DNA of 64,000 bases from Penium margaritaceum (taxonomy: Eukaryota; Streptophyta; Zygnematophyceae; Desmidiales; Peniaceae), in the NCBI GenBank assembly GCA_023375785.1, contig SZWC01001562.1, positions 12,225 to 76,224 of the forward strand, given 5' to 3'. Position numbers and translations under genes: made by a program. The notes under the pieces are model-generated. The model was not told where the DNA came from. It saw only the letters and a program-made list of their open reading frames with translations, and searched no databases. Shown one piece after another: positions 46,836-57,525 of the stretch (positions are counted from its first letter, which is position 1; the number at the start of each line of letters is the position of its first letter).

Positions 46836-47419
46836 CAGTGACAATTATAATATCCATCAATCGGATGATCGACGTCGCAAAGGTTGTCGTCGAGCTCCCA
46901 ACTGTTATGTGTAGCATCGTAGCCGCGCCACTTGACCAGAATAGCTGGTCAAGTGGCATGACACTTGAAGTTGATGTCCAATGATGTCTTGAATCATGTA
47001 CTCTGTATCCCCGTCTACTTGAACAGGAGGTGGGGGTGCAACGTCTCTATGTGGGAAGTTCATGGTGGGGTCCCAGTAGTGCTTGATTTTGCTTATGTGG
47101 AAGAGAGTGTTATTTTTGTGTCTTCGGGCAGGAAAAGACGACCGACAACAGAGGTTTGCATCCGCTCTACCTGAAATGGTACCAACCAGCGGGGTTTGAG
47201 CTTTGCAATATCCTGTCATCAGATTATGATGTTCAACAAGCCAAGGAGGATGTGATTTCCACTGCTGAACAACTCATCACTGCGATTTGAGTAGGCCACT
47301 CTATTTGTAGCTGCTTGTGTCTTTGTGAGGGTATGTCACATTTCCTTCCAAACTCGATCGAATGGCGACCAAAGTTCCACTAAGAGATTTTTGCACGAAA
47401 ATTCTCTCTCTGTAAAATC

Positions 47420-47917
47420 TCAGGAACGTTTTGGAGGTGTCCATTGTGCTCCCCTGGTGCGGTAGTACACTGGAATGTTGTCTAGTACAACGACAAAGTC
47501 ATTGAGGTATGGGTGGAATCTGTTGTTCATCGCCACCATAAATATAGTGGGGATGTTTGTGATTGAACTCGCAGTGTCCGCATCTGGTGTAGAACATTGT
47601 CTTCTCCACGTCCTTATCAGATATGTGGATCTAATGATAGCTGCAGCATAGGTCAATTTTGCTGAAAATCTGGTCCTGTGGATTTGGTAAAAAAATGCAT
47701 CTGCTTGTGGAAGAGGGTACCGGTTCTTGATGGTCATATCGTTCAACGCCCGGTAGTCCACGTACATCCGCATCTTCCCAGTTTTCTCTTTCACAAAACG
47801 TTTAGGAGCCACATATGGTGACGTGGATGGTCTGATGAATCCCTGACTACGCACCTCATCCGACTGCTTCTTGAGTTTGGTCAGCTCATGATCGCTCATC
47901 TGATAGGCCCCTTTCAA
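47420..47917 (-). pseudogene. Gypsy RT N-terminal part (G2)
   Basis: Reads YQMSDHELTKLKKQSDEVRSQGFIRPSTSPYVAPKRFVKEK, then RMYVDYRALNDMTIKNRYPLPQADAF, closely matching the G1 RT at 38151-38399 and so confirming one family. After about 47650 it becomes irregular. Fossil. Confidence 0.88.
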
Positions 47918-48885
47918 TGTCAGTCTGCTTGTCGGCTTCAGGTATATCTGATGTTCGACGCTTCACTTTGGAGGTAACTCTCGGGGCAGTTCATTGGGGA
48001 AAACACCTTTGAACTCCTTGACAAGAGGAATTCGAATGGGTTCATCAGGATTTCATCCATTTATTGGAAAAAAATCCCTTGGAGGTAACTACGGATTGGC
48101 ATTTTGTGGCTGCCGCAACTTCCTTTGCTACTTCCACCTATGCTGCTGCTTGTAACTGCCCCTGCATCCCGGGTTGCTTGACCAGAGATAGGTGTCATTT
48201 TTTGCCAGCGATGTTGACGTAGACTGATCCACTGCTCCATTCCACTTAAAAACTATGCTTGTACAGGAAATCTTGCCCGAGGATGATTTTTTGGTATTCA
48301 TTGGACAAGTTCTCCATACCATTACATCTTACATATATCCGATTTGCATTCGTAGAGACTTGCAAAGTTGATGAATTTTTATGTGTTTATTGACTCTTTT
48401 CCTTCAATCACTCCCGGTTTGGTCTACAAATCCAGTTTCCAAACCATTTTGTTGGTGAAGAAGCTGTGATAAGCTCCTCTATCCAATAAGACCGCGAATT
48501 TTAAAATCCCTCTATTATAAGAATATCAATATCTTCAGTTGTTTGTCCTCGTACTCCTCGTAAAAATTTGCGATCTTAGGTATCCTCATTTGTGGCAATG
48601 TGAGCCGCTCAGATGTGCGATCGGTCGGTGTAGAATTCTTCATCAGGACAGGAGCCTCACTGTCTATACCTGTCCTTTGTCATTTTCTGACTCCTCGTTT
48701 TTTCTTTGTGACTCCCTCCCCCCTTTTGGTGTGCTGATGATGTTTTCAACAGTCACACGAGATATGACCTTTCACCATTGTTGGTGCGAGGTCTCCGATC
48801 TTCTGAATAGTGGAGATGCGCTAGAGAATCATGCGAGGTTTTTGCCAGGTAGTTAATGCATTGGTTTCCCCTCCACTGCTGTTGT

Positions 48886-48897
48886 GCTCTGATACCA
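48886..48897 (-). promoter_or_regulatory. Primer-binding site (tRNA-Met) of G2
   Basis: Minus-strand TGGTATCAGAGC, two bases from the LTR edge at 48900, the same spacing as in G1. Confidence 0.85.
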
Positions 48898-48899
48898 AG

Positions 48900-49446
48900 T
48901 GTTGCGCTGAGAAGAACGTGTGTGGTTCACATGGATAAGGTGCAAGACAATAGACATTTGAGGAATTGATACAAATGGATAAATTGCATTAAGGTCAGAC
49001 TGGTGAAATGCCCCCATTCTACACCACATTTAAGAGAACTACCAAGTGTTTGTAGTTTAAATGAACCGTGCACCCGGTTTGAAAACTTAGTGGTAGGATG
49101 CAATGACTTTGTAGAATAATAAGGTTTTGCCAGTGGACGAGCACTTGTTCAGAAAGAACATGAAATGGGGTGTAAGTTTTTGCCAGCCTGGTCGTGTAAA
49201 AAATTGTCACATCAATCTTTTAGGCCATGATTTTGTAAAAATATGCTCAGTCCTTGGACATGCCAGCAAAACATGTTTGAACCTTATACTAACACACTCA
49301 TATTTGGTATCTGGAAATACCATTGGTGGCAGTACAGCCGTCGATGAGATCAAAGTTCATTGACCATGAAATCATCATCGGATTCAAGAAAACTGTTAGA
49401 AATAATGCAATAATGTCCCCACTATGAAGTAGATGGCTATTAACTG
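48900..49446 (-). repeat. 5' LTR of G2 (outer end not located)
   Basis: Starts TGTTGCGC on the plus strand. Read on the minus strand, its last 70 bases align with the end of the G1 5' LTR. Farther out the similarity fades; by G1 length the LTR might reach about 49.7 kb, but I cannot place the end. Confidence 0.5.
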
Positions 49447-49592
49447 GGGTCCGATTTACACATAATATTTCAGAGTAGGAGCAGTCTTCTTATAATCTAC
49501 AGACTCGTGGCATCCTTTCATTAAAGTTTCAAAGCGGGGGCATTCCTCATTTTAACCTCAAACACGGGCATTCCTCATTAAATCCACAACAC
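49447..49592. repeat. Short degenerate array, about 30-bp period
   Basis: About five units built around a G(G)CATTCCTCATTxxAA core, spaced 28 to 31 bases apart, with the last three the most alike. No spacer-repeat alternation, so not CRISPR. It may lie in the LTR of G2 or just outside it. Confidence 0.7.
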
Positions 49593-50126
49593 AGGGAACA
49601 CAGAACCAAGTGAACCCTTGTATTTTTATGATTTTCACACACACTGTCTCACTGATCCCTACTGTGACCTCTTGGCTCGTGTACATGCTTGTGTAGATGA
49701 CTGACTTCACTTACGTTGACTACGGCGGGCACTGAGCGATTGAGGGGATGTCCCACCATTTTGAGAGACTTGGCTCCCTTCTCCTTGTGTGGAGTCTCCC
49801 ACTTGGTACAGTTTGCGGCCAGCTCCATCGACAGCAGCCACCGGTGCTCATGTCACTGACAGTCATGGACGGCTGCACTTGGTAGCATAGAGCCTGCCTA
49901 GACTAGGCAGCCACAACTCTTGTGTGTGATTATTCTAGCTCATTCTGACTTCATGAATTTGTTTGCAGCGTTCATGTTTTGGTATGGTCCAGTTGTCAGG
50001 AAAAACAAGCAGCGCACAAGTTTGGGGCTGTCTGTCCTCTGGTAGGGCTCACCGAGAAAATCCAACAGTCCAGAAAATAGTGTATTTCCCTGAGGGTGGA
50101 ATGACCACATATCCCTCAGCATTGAT

Positions 50127-50246
50127 AATAAGCCTGATTCCCCCATTCCTTGGAACAATAGGCCTCATTCGTGCCTACTACGGAAAAATAAGCCTAATTC
50201 ATCCCTACCTCGCAGGTATAAGCCTCATTTGCCCCTTCTGCACAAA
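50127..50246 (+). repeat. Four-unit 30-bp tandem repeat coding a 10-residue pattern
   Basis: Units start at 50127, 50157, 50187 and 50217, each opening AATAAGCCTxATT or close to it. Read on the plus strand they give a decapeptide pattern ISLIxPxxxx (for example SLIPPFLGTI, SLIHPYLAGI). Whether it is translated is unknown. The surrounding 115-codon open stretch (49963-50310) has no other recognisable feature. Confidence 0.85.
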
Positions 50247-51384
50247 GGTGGATTGCAGGTTTAGAAAACAACAGTTTACCCATTTTGTATGTCGTAAGGC
50301 AGCATTTTGACGTCGCATGGCATGCGGAGTCGACATGATGACGTCACTTTTTTTGGCCCAGAAATCACAAACCCCTCTATAGAGATGTTTGTGATTATTT
50401 GGGGGTGCTTTGCGGGGAGTTTGCTTGGGGGTTCTGAGGCTCTCCATGCGTTGAAAGGGAACCTGCTGGACCTCGCTACTGCGGGGCCCAACAGGTGCCC
50501 GCGCAAAATTAAAACCCTAAAATCCCAGGTGTAATTTTGGGGTAGGTTTGTATACAGTTTGTGTGTCAAACAAGGGCATAAATATGGAAAAAATTATATA
50601 ATATTTTTTTACTCTCCTTTATGTTAGAAACGTGTGTCCCTTGCCATGGGTGCAGTGGATTGATTCCCTGTTTCTTCCACTGGAAAGTGGTCAAAAATAT
50701 TATCCAATTAAATTTCTGGATTCCTTGGATTTTTTCACGCAAGAACGAGCTTTGAATTGCTCAATTTGGGTGAGTATTCAGATAGATAGCCCCATCCGAA
50801 GGTTGGGTGGTCGGCGGTGGGAATATGGATCTCCATCATGGGTGACTGCACGATGGTCCGAGTTCGACTCCAATGGGCTCCAAAGGCACAAGGGACATAA
50901 AGGAAGAGTGACCATCCAAATTTGAGGGCCAGGATGGGCATTTTGGCAGGTCACAGTCAAAGCGCTTCCCGTCACCTGTGTTCGTGGACATGGTGGATGG
51001 CTCCACCATGGGTTACTTCAATACGTGTAGCAGGGGCTCTACTGCTCCATTTGGGCGTGCTTGGATGCTTTGGAAAGCTCTGATCACAGGCTATAAGAAT
51101 CTGATGTAATTTCACTAAAAACAATTCCCAATTTGATTGAGTGCAATTGCTTGTGACTCTTTTCTGTCCATTCCGGACTGTGATCCTTGAACTCCATACT
51201 CTTCCACCTAGTTGTGCATTGGCTACCAAAGCAGCATCAGCGTGCTCGGCAAAATTCCAGGCATCCTTGGGGTACTTCCAGTCCTTCTAGGCCACAGCCA
51301 GGAAAGAATTCCTGAGAAAGGGTTATGAGCCCACGTACCCTAGGATGACCCTCATCCTCTACGCGCACATTACCGCTACAAGCT
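50247..51384. other. Unassigned stretch left of copia element H
   Basis: No gene, RNA or repeat is recognised. The right part should include the 5' LTR and leader of the element whose gag starts at 51385, but I found no LTR partner and no clear primer site. Confidence 0.4.
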
Positions 51385-52800
51385 ATGGCAACCGCGACTG
51401 AGCAAGAGAGCAGCTGTGATGTCCCCCTCAAGTTTGATGGAAGGAACTTTCCCTTGTGGAAGTGGTTGGTTGAGATATTCCTCAACTACAAGGGACAACG
51501 TGAGCTGGTCTATGGTGAAGAGAAGTCTCCTGCAAAGTCCGTGACGGCGAGGAGGTGGAGGCGTTTGAGAACCGCAACAACGAGGCGCATGCTCTGATCG
51601 CGTTGGCGTTGTATCCAGCATAGCGTTCACAAATCCAAGGATGCACATGGGCATCAAAGGCTTTGGAGAATCTCTGCATCACACACAACACGCCTTCTAT
51701 TTAGCAATGTGACTCAGCAAGCAAAGAGGCGGCACAAGTTGTCAGCAACCGGTGGACTGAATCCACTGGGGCGCAACAAGGGACGTCGTCCGCAGCACCA
51801 GCTCTCATCGTCCACTCTCACGAAGGAGAGGGATCTCAAGGTGAGGAAGGGACGCATCTGCGCCGTGCCTATAATGGGGAGCGCCATCAATGTGGCCAGG
51901 AGGGCCACTGGAGAAGGAACTGCACAACGGGAGCTGCAGATCTGGCCACAGAGGTGGCAGAAGGGCAGCAGACCAACGTGGCAGTTGTTGACTCAATACA
52001 CTCTATAAAGGGGGGTGAGATGGCGGAACCTGAGGCGGGCGAGCGGCGGGTGTGTTTGGAGCAAGGAGTCTCCAACAGGTCCCAAAATGAGGCCTGCTAC
52101 AACTGTGGCCAGAGGGGCCACTAGAAAGCGACATGCATATCGGAAGCTGTGGACTCTGACAAGCACGTCGGGAGAGGGCGGCAGGCCAAAGCAGTCATTG
52201 ACACGCCGAGCAGCAATTCTCAGCTCCAAGATGCGAGGGCTGATGTGGTCGGGGACCACGAGGCATGCCGTGGGCATGCAACCTCCACAACCTCCAGGAG
52301 GGAGCTGAAGGCAGAGCACCAAGATGGGGCTGCTGCTTTTCATCACAACAGAGGTGATGCGCTCCAAGGAGGCAAAACGAGGGTGCAGGAGTCGGCCAAG
52401 AAGAGGGGTACCAAAGAGAGGAAGCTCCAAGAGCCTGACTTGGTGACTGAGGTGATGTCCGTGAGTCACCTCATCAAGGAGGGACTCAAAGTGACCTTCA
52501 CGAGGAAGGACTGCCTCCTAAAAGAGGAGGGAAGTGGGGCCTGTCGTGGCACATGGTGCGCAGAAAGGAGGTATGTACCTGGTACTTGCTGATGTCCTCA
52601 CAAGGAGCAGCTGTGAGTCCGACGTGGATGGCCGCCAGAGAAAGGAAGCGGTTGCAGCTGCATCCAAGAAGGGGAGTCTTGAGGAGGCGGTGGACAGTGT
52701 AAAGGAAACCGCTCGGGCTGGATTGGTGGGGTGGTGGTGTCTCAAAATCATTTGGCCTGTGCTGAGTACTGGCTCGAGTGCATAGAGATCCTATGACACT
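51385..52800 (+). pseudogene. 5' half of a Ty1/copia element: gag and protease (element H)
   Basis: The start at 51385 opens MATATEQESSCDVPLKFDGRNFPLWKWLVEIFLNYKGQRELVYG, a classic copia gag N-terminus. Two zinc knuckles follow, HQCGQEGHWRRNC near 51890 and CYNCGQRGH near 52100. 52450-52610 reads VMSVSHLIKEGLKVTFTRKDC, the protease C-terminal half. Sequence fades after about 52800, before integrase. Truncated and broken at several points. Confidence 0.85.
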
Positions 52801-53329
52801 GGAGATGGACTGCTATTGCTGTTGGTCCTGATGGACTACTGTCTAGGCCACGGCAGAAACTGTGGGACCACGCTGGCCACAAAGAGGTGGCTAGATGGGT
52901 GTAGCTATCTTAATAGACTGTAAGGTGGGTAGGAATGTCCGCAAGTCGCCGACCTGTTTCTCAAGAGCAAAGACTGGGTTAGTCGGCAGCATTGCGCTAG
53001 CAAAGGTGGACAGTGTGGCACTAGCGGTGCCAAGTCCGACCATGGTAGTGGACGGCGGACACTGCCATTAGTATTGTGTTTGTTATAGTAAAAGTTCTAA
53101 AACAAATCAGTAACTATTTTCTGGAGGAGTTGTATGAAGGAGGCAAAATGATGTTTTTGTGGTTTTTCACTCAGAAATACCCTGCCAATTCTCGGGTACC
53201 CCTTTTGGGATCATACTAACGTGCCCAGTTTTGTTTTCAGATTGGTTGGTGGCCGGCAGCCCGTTGGAGCTGTGCTTAAGCCTATGTAGATTCCCCACAG
53301 CTTCTGAAACACCTGCCACTGCTCCTGCT
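52801..53329. other. Unassigned stretch between element H and the trinucleotide leader
   Basis: Possibly the decayed pre-integrase part of element H at the left. Nothing definite is seen. Confidence 0.4.
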
Positions 53330-54132
53330 GCTGCAAATGACATCGCAATCACCGTAGAGCTACTGCTTTAACCGCGCATTGCTGCTGCTGTCACAACTAC
53401 TGCATTCTGCTACTATGATCACTGCAAGCTACTGCCACGGTTGCTGCTGATGATGTTGCTGTTGCTGCCGCTGCTATTTCTGCTGCTGTTGCTGCTGCTG
53501 CTGTTGCCGCTGCTGCTGCTACAGCTGCTAATGTTGCACTGCTGTAACTGGTGCTGTGTGCTACTCCAGTTACCGCTTGGCTGCTGCTGCATCTGTTGCT
53601 GCTGTTGTTGCTTGGCTGCTGCTAATGCTGTACCTACTGCTCTTGTCACGTGGCAGGCAGCGAGCGAGGGGGAACGGGAGTCAAAAATTCTTTTTCTATT
53701 CCCAGATCTCTGGTTTCCAGGTCTAGTGGTGCTGATTCCACAGCTGTTGATGTGGTTATACCCGGCAAGAAGGGTACGCCGGTTAGAGAGGGAGGAGGAG
53801 GTAGACAAAAAAAATGGGGAAGCAGTAAGGACACTTCCTTGCTGTGTGGCGGTGCTGTCGCCACGTGCGTCGGCTCCACTGTCGACATTTTGCCACTTTG
53901 CTTTGACCACATGACTGCCTATGCTACCATTGCTGTGGGGTCAGTGCCGTTAAAAAAATTTCCGCAGCATGTCTCCCGCGTCAGGAGCGTTTTGAAGCCG
54001 CCACCAGGTGAGACTAACTCTGCCGGGAAAAATGTGGCAGAGCTTTCCCTACACTGACGTGTATGGAGGTCCACCAATGTTGACTGGCACCTGCACACTG
54101 TTGCTACTGCTCAATCTGCTGCATCCGCTATG
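53330..54132 (-). other. Trinucleotide-rich leader of a truncated minus-strand element (element I)
   Basis: 53330-53640 is dense in TGC/TGT triplets on the plus strand (CAG/CAA on the minus strand), in the same place relative to a primer site as the leader of element A (9065-9513). Open frames across it encode only poly-Gln/Ser/Asn or Leu/Cys runs, so no gene is called. The rest of the element, which would lie at lower coordinates, is absent. Confidence 0.6.
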
Positions 54133-54144
54133 GCTCTGATACCA
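54133..54144 (-). promoter_or_regulatory. Primer-binding site (tRNA-Met) of element I
   Basis: Minus-strand TGGTATCAGAGC, a perfect copy of the sites at 9514, 43961 and 48886. It implies a minus-strand LTR element whose 5' LTR starts just to the right. Confidence 0.8.
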
Positions 54145-55254
54145 AGCTTGAAATGATGTTGCGCTAGTCTTGAAAAGACTGTTTTATGTCACCTCATATA
54201 CTTGGACTGAAGTGTGTGGCCTGTTGAGTCCAGAATTAGTGCCTGAGCATCCATGGCTACTCAGCAATGATTGGGAACACTCAAACTCAAAAGTTAACAC
54301 CAAAAATGCAGTTCGAAGTGAGTAATAACTGAGTTAACTCCAAGATTAAGATTTGGTAGGAGACCCCCCACCTCCACACTTACCTAAGCCTTCACCTCTG
54401 TGAGGTTTTTTACTTAGTCTACCAACCAATCAGGAAAAATACACTATTTTATGGCCTGTGGGGTTTCCTTTGTGAACCCTGCTAGAGGAACGATAGCCCC
54501 AAACCCTTGTTGGTTGTGATTGCAAGACACGCAAGTGACCTCTTGAATTTGTCCACATATACACACCATGAGTTCAGGTGATTAAAATGACGTGAAGCTC
54601 AAGGGTACACATGGTGGACTTTGAATCCCAGGGATCTCAACCGGGTGCAAGATTAGCCTGAGCTACATCATGTCCAGTTGTGCCTGAGATCAGAATTCCT
54701 AGTTTCAGCATGGTGTGATTATAATTTGCTTAGCAAATACTAGAGAGTCACATACAGGGAGACATGCATCCACATACGCTCGTGGTTGAGGTAGTTATCT
54801 TTGTATTGATTTGCATGCCTAGATAGTGTTGATGTTCAGCATCGGGTTGTTGACCCTACAGGGCCACAATGTCAGTTATACTGAAGTGTGAGAAAAGCAC
54901 GGCAGTATGTCGTTGACCATTTTGGTTCAAATCCGGGGTGGCGGCAAGTGTTTCGCATGGGTGGCCTGGTCGACCGGATGATATCATCTTGCTCCCTTGT
55001 TACTCCTCTCTTGTGGTTAACTTTCGCTAATTTTTCTACAAGGAATTCATTCCTTGACGTTGCCACCGCCACGGCTCTAGCATGAACATCACTTGCATGC
55101 TAGGAGGCTTAGGACGGCAATCTATGACTACCTACCGGTCTCAAAGCAAGAGGGAAAACCCCCTCTGCTCCATCGATCCTAGATCTATTGTGGTGTAGTG
55201 AAAGCAACATACATGGTAACACTCCCGCGGCCGCGACGTCTCCCATTTTCTTGA
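54145..55254. other. Probable LTR of element I, then unassigned DNA
   Basis: The sequence from about 54150 should be an LTR because it adjoins a primer site; TGTTGCGCT at 54158 recalls the G2 LTR start at 48900. There is no second copy in the window, so the end cannot be placed. No gene is seen up to 55254. Confidence 0.4.
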
Positions 55255-56080
55255 ACCGCATCACCACAGCTGCGAGGCAGTCTAGCCTCGGGGCATTACG
55301 GCTCCGTATTTCCACAACCCCACAGATCTGCAATCCTACAGTTCTGCAGGTTTGTAGCTCCACAGTTCCGCAGTCCCGTAGCTCCACAGTTCCATATTTC
55401 CAAAGCTCTGCAGTTTTGTAGCTCCACAGATCAAAAACACTGCAATCTCTGTAGCTCTACAGCATCAGAGTACCACAGAATTGCAGCACCAAGGAATTCA
55501 AATCCCAGCGCTTTGCTGCTCTGCAGTTCCGTAGTTCCAAAACTTTGCAGCTTCACAGCTCTGCAACTCCGTAGCTCTGAAGCTCCACAGCACCATAGCA
55601 TCGCGTCACCACAACGCCGAGGCATTCTAGCCCCAACGCATTACAGCTCTGCAATTCCACAACTCCGCTACTCCGTGGCTAGCTCTGCTATTCCACAGCT
55701 TTGTAGCTCCACGGCACCGTAGTCCTACAACTCTGCAGTTCCTCATTTCCGTAGCTCCATAGCTCTACATTTCTACAGCTTTGCAGTTCCATAGCTTTGC
55801 AGCTTCGTAGCTCTCTAGCTTTGTAGTTTTGCAGCTCCGATGCTCCACAACACCGGAACACTGTAGCACTGTAGCTCTGGGGCACTGGTGCATTTTGTTC
55901 CACCTCATTTTGAGATAGCAACATCGTAACTCCACAACACCGTAGCACTACGGCACCAAGGCATTCTTGCCCGGGCTCATTGTGGCTCCATAGCACCAAA
56001 GCACTGCAGCACCATGGCACCGAGGAATTCTAGCACAGGCTCATTGCAGCTTGCAGTTATGTAGCTCTGCTGCACAATAG
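55255..56080. repeat. Long degenerate array with a strict 8-bp period
   Basis: About 800 bases divide almost without phase slips into octamers close to CTCCRYAG: CTCCGTAG, CTCTGCAG, CTCCACAG, TTCCGTAG, CTTTGCAG, CACCATAG and relatives. Because 8 is not a multiple of 3, every frame repeats the same octapeptide; on the minus strand this is ELQSCRAV / ELRSYGAV-like. A longer sub-unit with CACCGAGGCATTCTAGCC recurs at about 55273, 55613, 55950 and 56015, which shows higher-order duplication. Function unknown. Confidence 0.93.
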
Positions 56081-57010
56081 TAGCAGTAGCAGCAGGCACA
56101 CCCAAAGGCCGGTACCGCCATCCTGGCTACTCCGTCCGTAGCTGAGCCGATTCCAACCTCTCTGACAGCCACACTTGAGTGTGATTGCGAAAATGAGGAG
56201 TTTGCGTACTACAGGAGAGGGTGGAGTGCGAGGTGTGGTCGCGCCACCGCCACCACAGTCCAAGGTACTATCCTGGAGAGAACTACCATCCCACAGCTCA
56301 CTTCGTTTGTGAGGATGCAGCTGCGTACGCCACCTACTACTTGTTTGCTTCTGACAAATCACCAACGATGCAGATCGCACCAACTACGAGACCACCATGG
56401 GATCAGCGTCCTCCTCAATCTCTTGTCATCCTCCCATTTTCCATAGGACGCATCGGCAAAGCCAGTCTGCCGTCCCTGGTGGGGCAACACCAGCAGCACC
56501 AACAGCAGCCCATAGACCCTTTAATCCTCGTTGTGTTGCATCTCCAGCAACATCCGGGTCTGTGGCTGCCTCCACTGGACCCTCTGACGTCTTTTCTATT
56601 CTAGAAGTTGCGCTTATCTCCAGTGCTATTGTCTCCTCTACTTTTGCTGCCACAGCACGTGCTGCACGTGCTGCACGTGCTCCTGCCAACACTACGGCTG
56701 GTAGGGCCATTGACACTTACACTGCTGCTACAGTCAATCATGGACCTCTTGCAACAGCCATAGTCAACCTTGCCACACAGGTTGTGGTCGCAGCAAATGC
56801 AATAGCAGCAGCAACAGTGGCAGTAACCGCTTCCCAATGTAGTGCTTGTTGAAATAGTATGCACCTTGTCCACTGCATAGCTGGCTAGCTACACATATAG
56901 ACAAGGCATGCACTGCTCTATGGAGTACGTCCCCTTTGTCTGTTCTGAGATGGGCCAGGAATGCACTGCCCATAATGGGTATGTCACCTATGGCTCATCA
57001 TAGTAACCAA
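56081..57010. other. Unassigned stretch with an alanine-rich open frame
   Basis: The longest frame (56397-56852, plus) encodes an Ala/Thr/Pro-rich low-complexity sequence with no domain. Three tandem copies of GCACGTGCT near 56655-56685 add to the repetitiveness. No gene is called. Confidence 0.45.
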
Positions 57011-57017
57011 ACCTTTT

Positions 57018-57086
57018 TGGCCTGGTTGAATAGGCAACGGATTCTCAAACGAGAGGTTGCGGGCTCAAACCCCGCGATGGCTGCAA
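57018..57086 (+). other. tRNA-like segment, possible SINE head
   Basis: TGGCCTGGTTGAATAGGC resembles a polymerase III A box with the D-arm of a Leu/Ser-type tRNA. About 45 bases on, GCGGGCTCAAACCCCGC folds as a perfect T-arm with a B-box-like loop. No matching acceptor stem or proper anticodon arm is seen, so this is not a working tRNA gene. A tRNA-derived SINE head or old tRNA pseudogene fits best. Confidence 0.4.
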
Positions 57087-57250
57087 TTTTCTTTGTGGCC
57101 CAAACAGGGACAGGAAGCTTCTAGAAAGCTTACTAGAGCCTGCCTTGAGGATGACACTTGGCGGTCTAAGGACGCGCCAAGTAGGACTGTAGGTTGAGGT
57201 CGGCTCCAGTGGAGCCACTACAAGCAGAAGCTTTAGCAAAGCTCTGCAAG

Positions 57251-57258
57251 TATAAAAG
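57251..57258 (+). promoter_or_regulatory. TATA box (TATAAAAG) ahead of copia element J
   Basis: A good plant-type TATA box about 275 bp upstream of the gag-like frame of element J, on the same strand. It probably lies in that element's 5' LTR, whose limits I cannot fix because the 3' LTR is lost. Confidence 0.55.
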
Positions 57259-57525
57259 CCTGTACCTTGCATGCATCCATTTACAGTTCTTGCCTTAGAG
57301 ACTCCTCACAGAGTGTCCAACCAAAGGTAGACACTAAAGACCAACATGCGGACTTCGTGAGGTTGCAAACCAAACGAACCTAAAGTGTGGATCCCTCGTT
57401 CGAGAGTGATATGTTATCTTGGTTGCAATACCAAGAGCGGTTGGCGGCCTTCCATGTCGGGACCCGTTTTCTAGACCGTTGCTATCCGGCGCATTGACAG
57501 TGCTATCCTCTCCATCCACTCCTCT

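Larger units (their letters stand above)
46787..49000 (-). mobile_element. Inverted, internally shortened copy of the G1 gypsy family (element G2)
   Basis: Minus-strand gypsy parts match G1: chromodomain end and integrase tail (46905-47219), RT start (47420-47917), protease region (48128-48540), the end of gag (about 48540-48800), a perfect primer site (48886-48897) and the beginning of a 5' LTR from 48900. Compared with G1 it lacks most of gag and everything from mid-RT to late integrase, so it is a partly deleted copy. Several further breaks. Its 3' end faces that of G1. Confidence 0.82.

Noticed and set aside
49447-50246. CRISPR-like array from the regular 30-bp spacing
   Set aside because: Units are directly joined with no unique spacers, they are degenerate, and the DNA is nuclear and eukaryotic in character.
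53419-53914. Long frames on both strands with poly-Gln/Ser or poly-Leu runs
   Set aside because: They come from the CAG/TGC triplet tract in a retroelement leader; no domain, and both strands are open for the same reason.
55109-56020. Three minus-strand frames with ELQSCRAV-like repeats as a repeat protein gene
   Set aside because: The peptides follow automatically from the 8-bp array, whatever the frame. There is no start context, no flanking exon and no evidence of translation.
56397-56852. 151-codon Ala/Thr-rich frame
   Set aside because: Low complexity, no domain and no supporting neighbour; the opposite strand is open too.
57018-57086. Functional tRNA gene
   Set aside because: The T-arm and D-arm look right, but no acceptor stem pairs and the anticodon arm is not standard.
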